Of a stretch of DNA of 64,000 nt, positions 35,501-46,571 are shown piece by piece. Source of the stretch: Gaertneriomyces semiglobifer (Eukaryota; Chytridiomycota; Chytridiomycetes; Spizellomycetales; Spizellomycetaceae). Location: the NCBI GenBank assembly GCA_025558075.1, contig JAHLKF010000036.1, positions 62,001-126,000 on the forward strand, in the 5' to 3' direction. Numbering within the stretch: the stretch's first letter is position 1; every line of letters begins with the position of its first letter. The position numbers and the translations under genes were made by a program. The notes beneath the pieces were generated by a model that saw nothing but the letters and a program-made list of their open reading frames with translations, was not told where the DNA came from and ran no database searches.

Positions 35501-37690
35501 GGGAGAACGAGCAGTTACGGTCTTACGCGAAGCAGCGCGACAGGGTGGTTGGGTCTATCTCCAAAATGTTCACTTAGTGACCAAGTGGCTTCCGACGCTA
35601 GAGAAAGTGTTCTCGAGTCTGAAATTGCATGAATCTTTTCGGCTGTGGATGACATCGGAGGCCCACAGCAAATTTCCCCCTAACTTGCTACAGGACTGCG
35701 TGAAAGTTACGGTTGAGGCGCCGCCAGGTTCGTGACAAGTCGAGATGCTCTGATGCCCGTTGCATTGTCACCACTGACCTTCCATCTAGGGATAAAGAAA
35801 AATTTGCAAAGAACCTATGAAGCGTGGAGCCCGGACTTTGTGGCCAAAGGCTCCCTTTTGCGTGCTCAAGCCCTCTTCACGCTAGCATGGTTTCATGCTA
35901 TTGTACAGGAAAGGCGCACCTATATACCTCAAGGATGGACCAAGTTCTATGAGTTTTCTACCGCTGATCTGCGGTCCAGCACTTCCCTCCTTAATGTAAT
36001 GTCTTCACTCTCATTTGAAGAAATGGTACGTGGGGCTCACTTTCTTCATTTGCCAGGACATATGCGAGGGCACTGCACCTCGATGGAAAACGTTTCACGG
36101 CCTTTTAGAGAATGCAATTTACGGAGGTCGAATAGACGATCCGCAGGATGCGTTACGTCTTCGGACGTACCTCACTTCGTTCTTCAATGATGGTGAGTCG
36201 ATTTTTGGATGAGCTCATCTCCAAATTACTAAAATAGAATATTGGCTCCGTCACAGATGCATATGCCGTGGGTAATCGACCTACCCGCAAACTGGCGAAA
36301 GGACTTTGTGAGTGGGCTCAAAGGTGCTTGGCAAGCTCTGATGTCTAACCATTCTCCTAGCGGTGCCTAATTCAACTGATTATTCTGTACACTGTGCAAC
36401 CATTGCTGCCCTGCCTGATGTGGACGATGTCACAGCGTTTGGACTTCCAGCTAATATCGACCGCGTCGTGCAGAGAAACGCTAGCAGCGCCGTTGTAAGC
36501 CAGTTAAAAGGATTGGTGGGTTTTCCAGCAGATATATCTAACGTCATCATCCGTCCAAAGCTCACTCAGTTATAACCATATTAGCGACATGCTGATATCG
36601 AAGACCGCACGTTTGACCTAGATCAGTGGACGAAAACATTGTCGCCATTGTTGCAGTTGTGGAAGAAGGTAGTGATGCGGTTACGCTATCCTGCCACTGA
36701 CCGGCTGATGAACATTCAACTTGCTTTTGCAGTTGATATCGGACACTAGCCTCCTTCAAAAGATTACACCTGAAGAGATCACTGCAGATCCGGTCATCTC
36801 CTTCCTGGGGTTGGTGCGTAATTCTGCTCGGACTTGCATCGACCTAAGAGAGGCTTCTAATCGTTGGGTCCCAGGAAACGACGCATGCCTCGACGTTGTT
36901 ACGTCGCATTCACTCTGATTTGTCCTCTGTATCTCTGCTGCTACGTGGTTCTGTGTTGTTGACAAGTGATATGGCGATGCTCGGGACCTCGCTTCTGCGG
37001 TCTGAGACGCCGCAACCGTAAGTCTTGGACTCTTCACTATAAGTAGAATATGCCACGTGGCGAGCTTTGCTCATCCTTGCTGTGACAGGTGGCTGGAAGT
37101 ATGGGATGGGCCTGGCGTTCCTCAGGTATTTCTCAAAGAAAGTGTGCAAAGGGCAATTGCGGTCGAAAACTGGTTCCAAAAGGCCAAGAGCGGCACACTT
37201 TTGAACTCAAACATAAGGCTTGTGGAAGTCTTTCATCCTGTTACCTTCCTCAATGCCGTGCGGCAGCAAACGTCGCGCAAAGGTTGGTAGGGCTCGTACC
37301 ACCGAATGGATGCAACGAAGCTGACTTCATCGCATAAACCCAGCACGACAATCAATGGACGCATTGAGATTAATATCAAGGTGGTCTGCGAACGAGTTGC
37401 CGAAAGACGCCGTGTACCTCGCGATACAAGGCTTATGGATGCAAGGGTGCAGTTTTGATGGATCGAGGCTGTCTGAATCTCACCCCGACGACCCGGCGTA
37501 CGCCCAAGCGCCCACCTGTTTCGTTGCATGGGTTCCGGAAAGTAGCGATGAAGTATCCACAACTGTATCGTTGCCCTTATATTATACCCCGTCGCGAGAC
37601 GACAAGGTGGGGATGATTCAAGTTCCATGCGAAGGCGACGGCTCGAAATGGATTCTGGCGGGAGCAGCATTCTTTCTTTCAGATGCGTAG
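23596..37690 (+). CDS. DYNC2H1: Cytoplasmic dynein 2 heavy chain (retrograde intraflagellar transport motor)
   Basis: Motor that returns IFT trains from flagellum tip to base. I resolve 24 exons, starts and ends: 23596-23748, 23816-24015, 24067-24179, 24238-24317, 24380-24516, 24579-24870, 24936-25082, 25148-25313, 25372-25460, 25518-25586, 25649-34897, 34952-35061, 35124-35182, 35236-35423, 35481-35727, 35790-36025, 36057-36192, 36257-36307, 36361-36515, 36585-36668, 36733-36813, 36875-37017, 37089-37282, 37344-37690. They sum to 4242 codons (4241 aa), the usual DYNC2H1 length. P-loops: AAA1 GPAGTGKT (~1660), AAA2 GPSGSGKS (~1952), AAA3 GPEGSGKH (~2260), AAA4 degenerate GRPGMGR (~2604). Coiled-coil stalk with microtubule-binding domain ~2810-3120. 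The C-terminus (AGAAFFL) and FGLPANI match the IFT class, not axonemal or cytoplasmic-1 chains. It implies a flagellated life stage. Confidence 0.97.
24318..24379 (+). other. Probable GC-AG intron in DYNC2H1
   Basis: Intron 4 reads GAG|GCATGTGAC...TATGCAG|GCACCT. Using the GC donor keeps phase 0 and gives a segment length close to other DYNC2H1 proteins. A GT donor twelve bases upstream (GTTCAG) also keeps frame but removes four residues and has a poor consensus. Confidence 0.5.
36026..36056 (+). other. 31-nt intron in DYNC2H1
   Basis: GTACGTGGGGCTC...TTTGCCAG, 31 nt, not divisible by three. Removing it joins SFEEM to DICEGTAPRWK in the conserved C-terminal dynein domain and restores the frame; retention shifts the frame. 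It is about half the length of the other introns here. Confidence 0.85.
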
Positions 37691-38273
37691 CTCTCCGGTG
37701 CTGACATGCCTCAACACTTGATTGTAGATAGATTTCGCATTAGACATGTTAACTTGTTGGGAGGTTCGGATACTCCCTTGTTTAGCGAGCAGAATATGAC
37801 CACCGAATGAATGGGACATCTCTAATGTACATATGGGCAAAAGCTGAGGTAGCGGGCGTGGTACTTATGTTCAATGATTGTCAGCAAGGCAGCAGGGTCC
37901 ATTTGCCGTAACTTCTCGTAAGTTCGTTCCGGAAGTCCTCTCTTTCGCCTGACAAAGAGTTACGAGACTGCAGAGCAATATGAGGATGATGACGAAGACC
38001 TGTCACAGTTGTAGTACTGCACGTAGTCTACGGTGGAACGCACCGTAACCTTTGAGGCTTACACACCAGAACCCATTGGGAAGTAGGAGCATGATGGGCC
38101 TAGCTTCGTACGGACTGCTTACATGCTACTCGAAGTACGTATTAGATATACCTCGGTCCTGTTTGCGTGAAAACTTCCCGCCACGTCGGCGTTTGTTAAA
38201 AATGTGGCCTTTGTCACGGTCAGTCAGGCAAAACCTGTTGACGCTAGATCCAGGACGAACAACGACTGGGAAG
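37691..38273. other. Intergenic region between DYNC2H1 and POLG
   Basis: About 580 bp holding the dynein 3' UTR and the POLG promoter and leader. The POLG frame is open upstream of its proposed start to about 38052, so an earlier start (ATG 38091 or 38094) is possible. No other feature is seen. Confidence 0.45.
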
Positions 38274-41200
38274 ATGAACTTGGCCGGCAGATGCCGCGCC
38301 CACACACCTATAGCTAATGGGCAGCACCTTGCTCGGTTCACGTCGGCGGCCTTTCGGCGGACGTCACGTCTGCATGTTCGCAACACTTTTACGGCACCGT
38401 CACAATCCAATGACAGCTGTAAGTACCTTCGGTTGTAACAACAGAAGCATCTCGGGTAGTTAACTGCAGACTCAGCTAGCCATGAGGAAGCTGTCCGCCG
38501 CAATCCCATCGGAATCCAGATGCTACCGACCGCTATTTTTGAGAATATTTTTCCGGCCGCCAGTATGCCTGGACCCCTTCCTGAACAAGTCGACCTGGCG
38601 AAAGCCCACCTGGATAAGTGGGGCTTGTTAGGAAAGTCGTTAGATACCATCCCGAATGTGAACATTCCACTGCCGAAGCTTGCTGGAGAGAGCATTGGCG
38701 AACATTTTCGGATCATCGCCAAGGAGCAGTGTGAACCATACGCGCAACTGGCAAAAGGGCTTTCCACATATGATCTTCCTCCTATGCCAGTGAAATGGGA
38801 TGTTACCCATGAGAATTGGGTACGCTATGAAACTCATGGAGGAAGAGTGGTTGCGGTTCCGGTACCCTATCCTGGAGAGGACGCCGTATTCTTCGACACG
38901 GAAGTCATGTTTAAGGTTAGCAAGTATCCACTCATCGCTGTCGCTGCCTCGCGATCCAATTGGTACTCCTGGATTTCTCCCGGGTTCCTGTCATCTGGTG
39001 ACTTAGCTGCATATCGCCCGCGGAATTTGGTGCCCTTCGGGCGCCCTGAAACTCAGAGGCTCATCGTTGGTCATCATGTCTCATATGATCGCGCACGCAT
39101 TTTGGAGGAGTACCGGCTGCAGCCTACCAGATTTGCTTACTTGGACACCATGAGCTTGCACTGTGCATTCGGTGGTCTTTCGTCCCAGCAAAGGCCTGCC
39201 TGGCGTAAGTATAAGAAAGAGCAAGAACTTACGCGAGGGCAAATGGTTCTCGCAGAAGATGTTGATGAACATTTTGCTAAAGATACTACCGGATGGCACA
39301 CTTACGGCTCGCCAAAGGAGAGCTGGCAAGAGGTCAGCGCCATGAATAATTTGCAAGATGTTGCCGAACTTCACCTGAATGAGCGACCGGACAAATCTAC
39401 TCGGGATTTGTTTTCCGGAACTGACTTACTGACACTACGCAAGCAGTTGCAGGATCTCATGAACTACTGCGCGACTGATGTAGCTATTACCCAAAGGCTG
39501 TTTCGAGTTCTTTATCCGAAGTTTCTTGAGAAATGCCCACATCCCGCGTCTTTAGCAGGAACACTACATATGGGAAAGGGGTATTTACCTGTCTCAAATC
39601 GATGGGCAGACTATGTTCGTAATGCGGAGGCTATTTTCGCAGATTATCAGGAACAAATTCGGTCGCGACTTGTTGAACTAGCTGACGACGCCGTAGAAAA
39701 ATATAAGGATGGTGGCTGGCAGGCGGATGAATGGCTTCGACATTTGGATTGGGAAATCCCTAAGTTGAGAATGACAAAGGAGGTCAGAGGAAAGGGTGGG
39801 AACGTGCTAAAAGCGTCGCGTCCAGTAAAACGCCAAGGGAGGGCACATTTAGGTAAACCTAAGTGGTACATGGATTTATGGGATCGAAAATCAGAGAAAG
39901 TCGACATATCCTTGAGCAAGCGCGTCGCCCCATACCTTCTCCGCCTCAGCTGGAATGGTCATCCATTGCAATGGTGCAAAGAATTTGGATGGATGTACCG
40001 CGTTGGTGAGGGGCAGCAAGGTGATATAGCAGCTACGCCAGTCCCGTACTCTGACGACATGGCAGATGGTCACTTGGATGACACCAGAACGGACGAACAA
40101 TCTTATGTGTACTACCGCGTGCCACATCCGGACGGGGAAGGCAAAAATTGCGGATCCCCCCTTGGGAAATCCTACGTGTCTGCTTTTGAGACGGGTATCC
40201 TTACCTCTCAATATCCGGACGCACGACAAATATTAGATATGAATGTACAGTGCGCCTACTGGGCTGGGGCCAAACAGCGGGTGGAAGATCAGTTTGTCGT
40301 CTGGGGCACCGAGGAGTTTGAAGGCAACCACCCTAGTCATTGGGGCACCATTCTTCCACAATCGATTGTCATGGGCACGGTGACACGTAGAGCAGTAGAG
40401 CGTACATGGATGACAGCTGCGAACGCTAAACGTAATCGCATTGGGTCAGAATTGAAAGCTCAAGTGCAATCACCGCCAGGATATAAGCTGGTTGGAGCTG
40501 ATGTTGACAGCGAAGAGCTGTGGATTGCATCGCTGCTTGGAGACGCGGCGTTCGGAATGCATGGCGCCACCGCCATTGGTTTTATGACTTTGCAGGGCAC
40601 GAAGAAGGCAGGGACAGATATGCACACCGTGACCGGACGCATTTTGGGCATTTCTCGAGACAACGCCAAGATTTTCAACTATGGGCGGATTTATGGCGCT
40701 GGAGTAAAATACGCCACTCAGTTACTTGTTCGTTTGACGCCCGGGATGACGCAGGACGAAGCTACCATCAAAGCCCTCGATCTCTACTCTAAAACTAAAG
40801 GGCAGCGTTATATGGGGTCGGATCCCTGGCACATAGGCAGAAAGCGTAGCATTTGGCACGGTGGTACTGAAAGCCATATGTTCAATCGACTGGAGGAAAT
40901 AGCGACCAACGAAGCACCCAAGACGCCTGTACTGCAATGCGAAATACCCGAGAGCTTGCTACCGAGATATGTTGGAAAAGATGTAAGCACCTGTTGGCCG
41001 CATGCATGTCCACATCGCTAACATGTCTGATGCCATCCTCAGTTTATGACTAGCCGTGTCAATTGGGCGGTGCAGTCGTCAGGTGTTGACTATCTGCATT
41101 TACTACTGGTGTCTATGGACTATTTGATCAGGAGACTGAGAATTGACGCGCGTTTTGTAATCAGTATCCACGATGAAGTTCGATTTTTGGTGAAGGACGA

Positions 41201-41929
41201 GCACCAGCTTTTGGTTGCCTTAGCATTGCAAATATCCAATCTATGGGTTCGCGCGATGTTTGCAGAAAGTGTGGGCATCGCTGATTTGCCGATGGTGAGC
41301 TTTAGCCGAGGTAAATGCTGCGATCAAGATCTAAGAATTAATGGCGAGTTTAGAGCGTGGCATTTTTTTCTGCCGTAGATATTGATCATTGCCTGCGAAA
41401 AGAATCCGACATGGAATGCCTCACACCGTCGAACGTAACTCCTGTTCCTTCAGGGCGATCGCTAGATATTCACGCATTGGCCAAGGAGTTGGCAGCTTGG
41501 CAGGAGAAACACGGCATACACGACCTATTGGGACCAGAACTCCCAAGCGTGCAGCAGATACGTTTGCGGTTGATTTCATTGTCGAATGCAAGAAATGCAG
41601 AAACCATGACCGCAGGTCGCGAAGTGGCACTTCTACAGACGAAAAGTGCTGAAGCCGCTAAACAGGTAGCTGACGAGGTATTACGCGCCCGCATTATTTG
41701 GTTGCGGATCCAAATGGCGAGTAACGCGGAGGAGCTTCGCTCATCGCTGAAGGCGATGAGGCTTGCTGTTAACCGGTCACAGAAAGCCAGACGTGAATGG
41801 GAAGCAGCAGAGTCATCCCTCCCAAATGAGTTAAACTCTGACGAAACGAGGGCAGTAACACGCAGCGCACACCCGCCACCCCCCAAAAGCCGCAGAATGC
41901 TCAGACCGCGAACATTGAAGCCAACTTAG
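38274..41929 (+). CDS. POLG: Mitochondrial DNA polymerase gamma catalytic subunit (POLG/Mip1)
   Basis: Replicates and proofreads mitochondrial DNA. Exons 38274-38418, 38476-40982, 41043-41294, 41354-41929 give 1159 aa with matching phases. The N-terminus (MNLAGRCRAHTP, Arg-rich, no acidic residues) is a good matrix-targeting sequence, which is why I prefer ATG 38274 over upstream in-frame ATGs. The conserved start of the folded part is RRNPIGIQMLP. Exonuclease motifs: Exo I FFDTEV (~187), Exo II VGHHVSYDRARI, Exo III YCATDVAITQRLF. Polymerase motifs: A GADVDSEELW (~720), B RDNAKIFNYGRIYGAG (~776), C HDEVRF (~926). The family end FFSAVDIDHCLRKE is followed by a ~150-residue basic, helical C-terminal extension, as yeast Mip1 has one and animal POLG does not. 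It lies 165 bp upstream of the myosin gene, same strand. Confidence 0.96.
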
Positions 41930-42094
41930 TAGTGCATTGGGAACCTGGTGGTCGCGTCTGTGTATGTATCTTGCACAGTCACCGAAGTCGGGATTGTTTA
42001 CATAAGCCCCGACATGCACATGCGCGAGCGTTCTAGACGCACTGGCAAGGGCACGGTAACTGGAAAGCTGTGGTAACGCTTGCTACGGTGAAAA

Positions 42095-45000
42095 ATGGAC
42101 ACGAACGAGCCAGGTGTCTCTGACTTTGTACATTTGCCGGAGATTACTGAGACGTCCATTGTGGAGAACCTTCAGGTCCGATTTACGGGAAACCACATTT
42201 ACACTTTTATCGGAAACGTACTTGTTGCTGTCAATCCGTACAAAGATCTGCCAATATATTCTCAAGAATGGGTTGCGCGGTATAAAGGGAGCAATATTTA
42301 TGAACATCCTCCTCATCTCTATTCCTTGGCAGAGTCTGCTTACCGGTCCTTGCTCGCACAGGGACGGGACCAATGTGTGCTTATTACGGGAGAAAGTGGC
42401 GCCGGGAAGACAGAAGCCAGCAAAATACTGATGAGCTATATTGCTGGAGTGGCCATCATGAAATCTGGGGACGAGAGCGAGAGCGATAATGACGGTATTC
42501 GAGTGAAAAACCGCCTCGTGGCCGCGAATCCGTGTTTGGAAGCATTCGGGAATGCGAAGACAGCACGAAATGATAACTCGTCTCGGTTCGGAAAATACAT
42601 GGACTTGGAGTTCAATTACCGAGGCATTCCTATCGGCGGAAAGATTACCACATATCTCCTGGAAAAGTCGCGTATCGTGAATCAATCGGCCGATGAGCGA
42701 TCATTTCACATTTTCTATCAACTTCTAGCAGGCGCTGATGACAATACGCTGTCTTCTCTGGGTCTTCAACGCTCTGCCGATAAGTATCGATACTTGGCTC
42801 AATCGGGTTGCACCGTTCTGGAAGGAATGGACGACGCCGAATCATTTCGTGACGTTATGAGATCCCTGGAGGATGTGGGTATACAGGAAGAACAACGGCT
42901 GGATTGGTTGAAGGTTATAGCAGCTATATTGCATTTGGGAAACGTTGAATTTGAAGAAACACAATTTCAACAAATTGAAGGCGCAGCCACAGTGAGTGGA
43001 AGTGCTGTTACAGCACCGGGAGCGCTAAAACAGGTCGCAAGTCTTCTGGATGTGGAAGTAACTTCTTTGGAAAAGGCGCTAACTCACCGTTCAGTTCATG
43101 ACGCGGCGAAGAATGAGAGGATTGATGTTCCATTATTGCCTGAGCAGGCTACGATGACCCGTGACGCGCTTGCGAAATCTCTTTACGATCGCCTTTTTAC
43201 CCACATTGTTGCGATGTTGAATAGGTGCATCAGGCCACCTTCATTCACACCTCACTCAAGCCATAATGTCATTGGAGTTCTGGACATTTATGGTTTTGAG
43301 GTCATGAAAAGCAATGGCTTTGAACAGTTTCTGATCAACTACTGCAATGAGAAGCTACAACAGCTGTTTATCGAGCTTACCTTAAAATCGGAACAAGAAG
43401 ACTATCAGAAAGAAGGCATAGAGTGGACTGTCATTGAGTTTTTCAATAACCAGATTATCTGTGAGCTCATTGAAGCCCGGAACCGCGGTATTATAGCATT
43501 ACTTGACGAGGAATGCAACATGCCGGGTTTCCCAACCCCGCAGACGCTGTTACATAAACTGAACGACAACATTATGCAGCATAGCCACTATGATTCTCGC
43601 GCAAAGCAATCCCGAGCGAAGCAAACTCAAAATAGCACTGCGATTACCTTACCCCACAATGCCTTCGTGTTGAAGCATTATGCTGGGGAGGTGACTTATA
43701 CTGTGGACACGTTCCTTGAGCGAAATGTCGACATGCTTTGGCAGGACGTCGTGTCGTGCATTCAAAAGAGCAAACGCCAAATCGTAAGGGATATGTTTGC
43801 GCCCCAGGATTTGGTGGAAGGGTCATTGCTGGTTGCGGGGGGTGCCCGAAGACCACGAACACTAGCGACTCAATTTCAGGTATCGTTATCTGTCAAATGG
43901 TGGCGTCTCCAAATAATCCGGTCGTGACTTATTTTGAGGACTTATAGTCATCGATGACCTCTCTGGTCCAGAATCTTACGCTTAAAAGCCCCTTTTATAT
44001 CCGTTGTATTAAACCAAATGGGGAAAAGAAAGGCGACACCTTTGACGCTGAGCTTGTACTACATCAATGCAGATATCTTGGGTATGTCACGAGCAACATA
44101 CACAGGGGATTCTTATATTGATGCCTGCTCTCAGGCTTCGTGAAAACATTATGGTGCGCCGAGCAGGCTTCTGCTTCCGGGCTCCGTATTCAAAGTTCGT
44201 TGCTCGGTACAAGATGCTGGGACCACAGCGCACCAAGTCGGACCCCGGTGGCACATGGCCAAGTTATACCATTGGCTCGGCGCAACAAGGGGCTTTGAAA
44301 ATCTTGGCTCACGTGGGAATTGCGGATGACGAATATCGTTTAGGAAAGAGCAAAATCTTCATCAGACATCCTGATACGGTAGGCTACCTTCCGCGCGCGA
44401 GATCGTTACTCTCACGGTGGTTCTAATCAAAACTACCCTTAGCTGGTGAAGATAGAATCTCTGCGCAACCTATCCAAGCACCGTATGGCAACGATCATAC
44501 GTGCCGCTTGGGTAGGTTCTCTAGCGCGAAGTTACTATCATAAGACTCGCGAGAAGATAATTTTGATTCAGTCCCTCCTCAGACGGCGTGAGGTTATTTG
44601 CTCCGTGCTGGTTGGCTTGAAGAATTATAATGCTTACCTCTCTGCATTCCATCCGCAGCTCTTACGCAAGTATCGATCAATTACGCGTTCAACTTACTTG
44701 ATCCAGCGCGTCGCTCGTGGGCATCTGGTACGGACGGGGTCTACGTACGTCCGTTTATTGCTACCGCTCATCAGTAAATGATCGTGACTAGGCGCGTAAG
44801 CATTATCGGCACCTCCGTCGAACACTACCAAAGTACGCAGTGCTACCGATTCAGCGTGCATGGACGGTGTACCGCGCCAGGAAGTGGCTCGCGAGTGCCG
44901 CCGAGGCGATGCGCAGATTTAATGGATCGTGGCGCAAATGGACATGGCCCGCGGCACCAGGATGGCAGGCGGGAAAGCTGCTGATGGTAAACGTCCAATT

Positions 45001-45779
45001 ATGGTATACACGGTTGCAGGCGCGGTCATATCGCCGAAGTCTTTCTCCTGAAAGACGCCTGTATCTCGCTTGGAAGACAGTGGCGCATGACAACTTGCAA
45101 CGGAAGGCTGCTTACGTAGATACCAAAGAAACCCTCTTCTCGTCAGACCATTGTGGCATATTAGCAGATGACGAAAAGAGGAGTAAATGGCAAGCCATAT
45201 CGAAGGGTGTGTAATCCATGCGGGTTTGCATGATACTTAACCAACTGACGTCGAGGTCTCTTTTTCGCAGAACCAATACTTTTTGCTGTACCCGCAAGCA
45301 AGTTGCACCGGGCCAACCCAGGAAAGCAAGTGGCTCGCCTGGTAATTCTAACGGCTCAACACCTGTATGTGCTTGATGCCAAGTCATTGGCCGTGAAGGA
45401 GTCTACTCCGATTGACGAAATTATTGGCGTATCCACATCACCATACAAGGACGGGACCTTTGTTATTCATGCACCCACGGCCGCGAAAGGCGATTTGGTA
45501 TTGAGTAGCGACCAATATTGCGTGGAGTTCATCAGTCGCCTGTTGCTCGAGTGTAAAACTAAAGGAAAACTACCGAAGCTTATTGTAGACGTGAGGTGAG
45601 TTCTTTCAAAGTCAGCGTTTGATACGACAAGGCTGAATAAAACTCATCATTGATAACCTAGAACAAACGTATCCTTTGCCGGCCTTAAGCCTGTTCCTCT
45701 CAGTTTTCAATTGAATCCCGGCAAGCCGATTACGTTTAAGAAAACCAAAGATGCATGGCTAGTCACTGTACCAGCCTGA
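42095..45779 (+). CDS. MYO1: Short-tailed class I myosin (motor, IQ motifs, TH1 only)
   Basis: Actin motor linking membrane to actin. Exons 42095-43879, 43948-44081, 44135-44378, 44443-44727, 44792-45206, 45271-45595, 45662-45779 give 1101 aa. P-loop GESGAGKT is at residues 99-106, switch I is in NDNSSRFGKY, switch II is DIYGFE, and the motor ends near KIFIRHPDT. About four IQ-like motifs follow, the best IQRVARGHLARKHY, which spans the junction at 44728-44791 and decides that donor. The tail is a TH1 membrane-binding domain ending KDAWLVTVPA. Typical fungal myosin-I has TH2, SH3 and acidic parts after TH1; here the stop follows TH1 directly, as in animal short-tailed Myo1 proteins. At the TEDS position, four residues before VPLLPEQ, the residue is Glu (~341), where fungal myosin-I usually has Ser. 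Confidence 0.94.
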
Positions 45780-46571
45780 GATGTCGACAATTCATTGAGA
45801 GTACTACACACCTAGAACGGAGGTATCTTTAATTTGCCATTGTGGAAAGCAAACTCAACGCTGTCACGAAACGCGTCAGTCCCGTCGGAGATGGGATTAC
45901 ATAAGCGTGAGTAGTGTCAGGGCTTTCGTAATATAACCGGCCCCAGTTTCCCAAGATCATTTGCCCATCCGAACATAACTAAGGACACTGTTATTATATA
46001 ATAATATGGTTTGCCCCCTTCCCATCGCAACATTTGCCACGTCTGGACTCCCATCGGCCGTCTCCGCCCGCGTTTTCCCACGGCGTCCTCCTCCTCCTCC
46101 TCCTTGTCTCCTCTCTCCTCATCCTCGTCCACCTTGCCCTCGCTTCTTCGTTGCCTCCTCCCCTTTGGCTTTCTACTCTGTTCCCCATCTCTCTCCCCAT
46201 CCCAGTCAGGTTCGTTGCCTCTCTGTACATGCTCACACGTCTCTGCTCGATCTCTCTGCCGCTCTGGATCTGGTTTCGTAGCGTCATTGCAGTGGACGAG
46301 GCTCAGCGTGGACTGGAGGCTTGAAGGTAGTGGAGCAAGGGGTGTAAGCGACGTTGCTGCAATCGCAGGGTGCGTCTCATTCGCTTGCGGGGTTTGGCTA
46401 CTAAGTAGCCGCGCAGCACCGCATTGGGCCAGACATCGTCATTCTTTTCGCACTAGGGGCTCGTGTCTCTACGCGTGAAGAAAGAGCAATACCGTCTGTC
46501 GGTTTCCGTTTGCCTGTTTCCATTCCGGCAGATCCAACGCGCAAGTGCCTATTCAATTGCTGGGCGTGGCA
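45780..46571. promoter_or_regulatory. Intergenic region with long pyrimidine-rich tract, promoter of RRM gene
   Basis: About 790 bp between the myosin and RRM genes. Positions 46080-46260 are strongly C/T-rich on the plus strand (CCTCCTCCT..., TCTCTCTGCC), as in many fungal core promoters and leaders. Open frames within it are low-complexity consequences of this bias. No TATA box is evident. Confidence 0.45.

Noticed and set aside
44742..44791. Alternative myosin donor with better GTACGT consensus near 44743
   Set aside because: It gives the wrong phase for the next exon; donor 44728 keeps frame and completes a perfect IQ motif.
46006..46478. Overlapping plus-strand frames over the pyrimidine-rich tract
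   Set aside because: All three frames are open because of C/T bias; sequences are low-complexity Ser/Pro/Leu with no domain.
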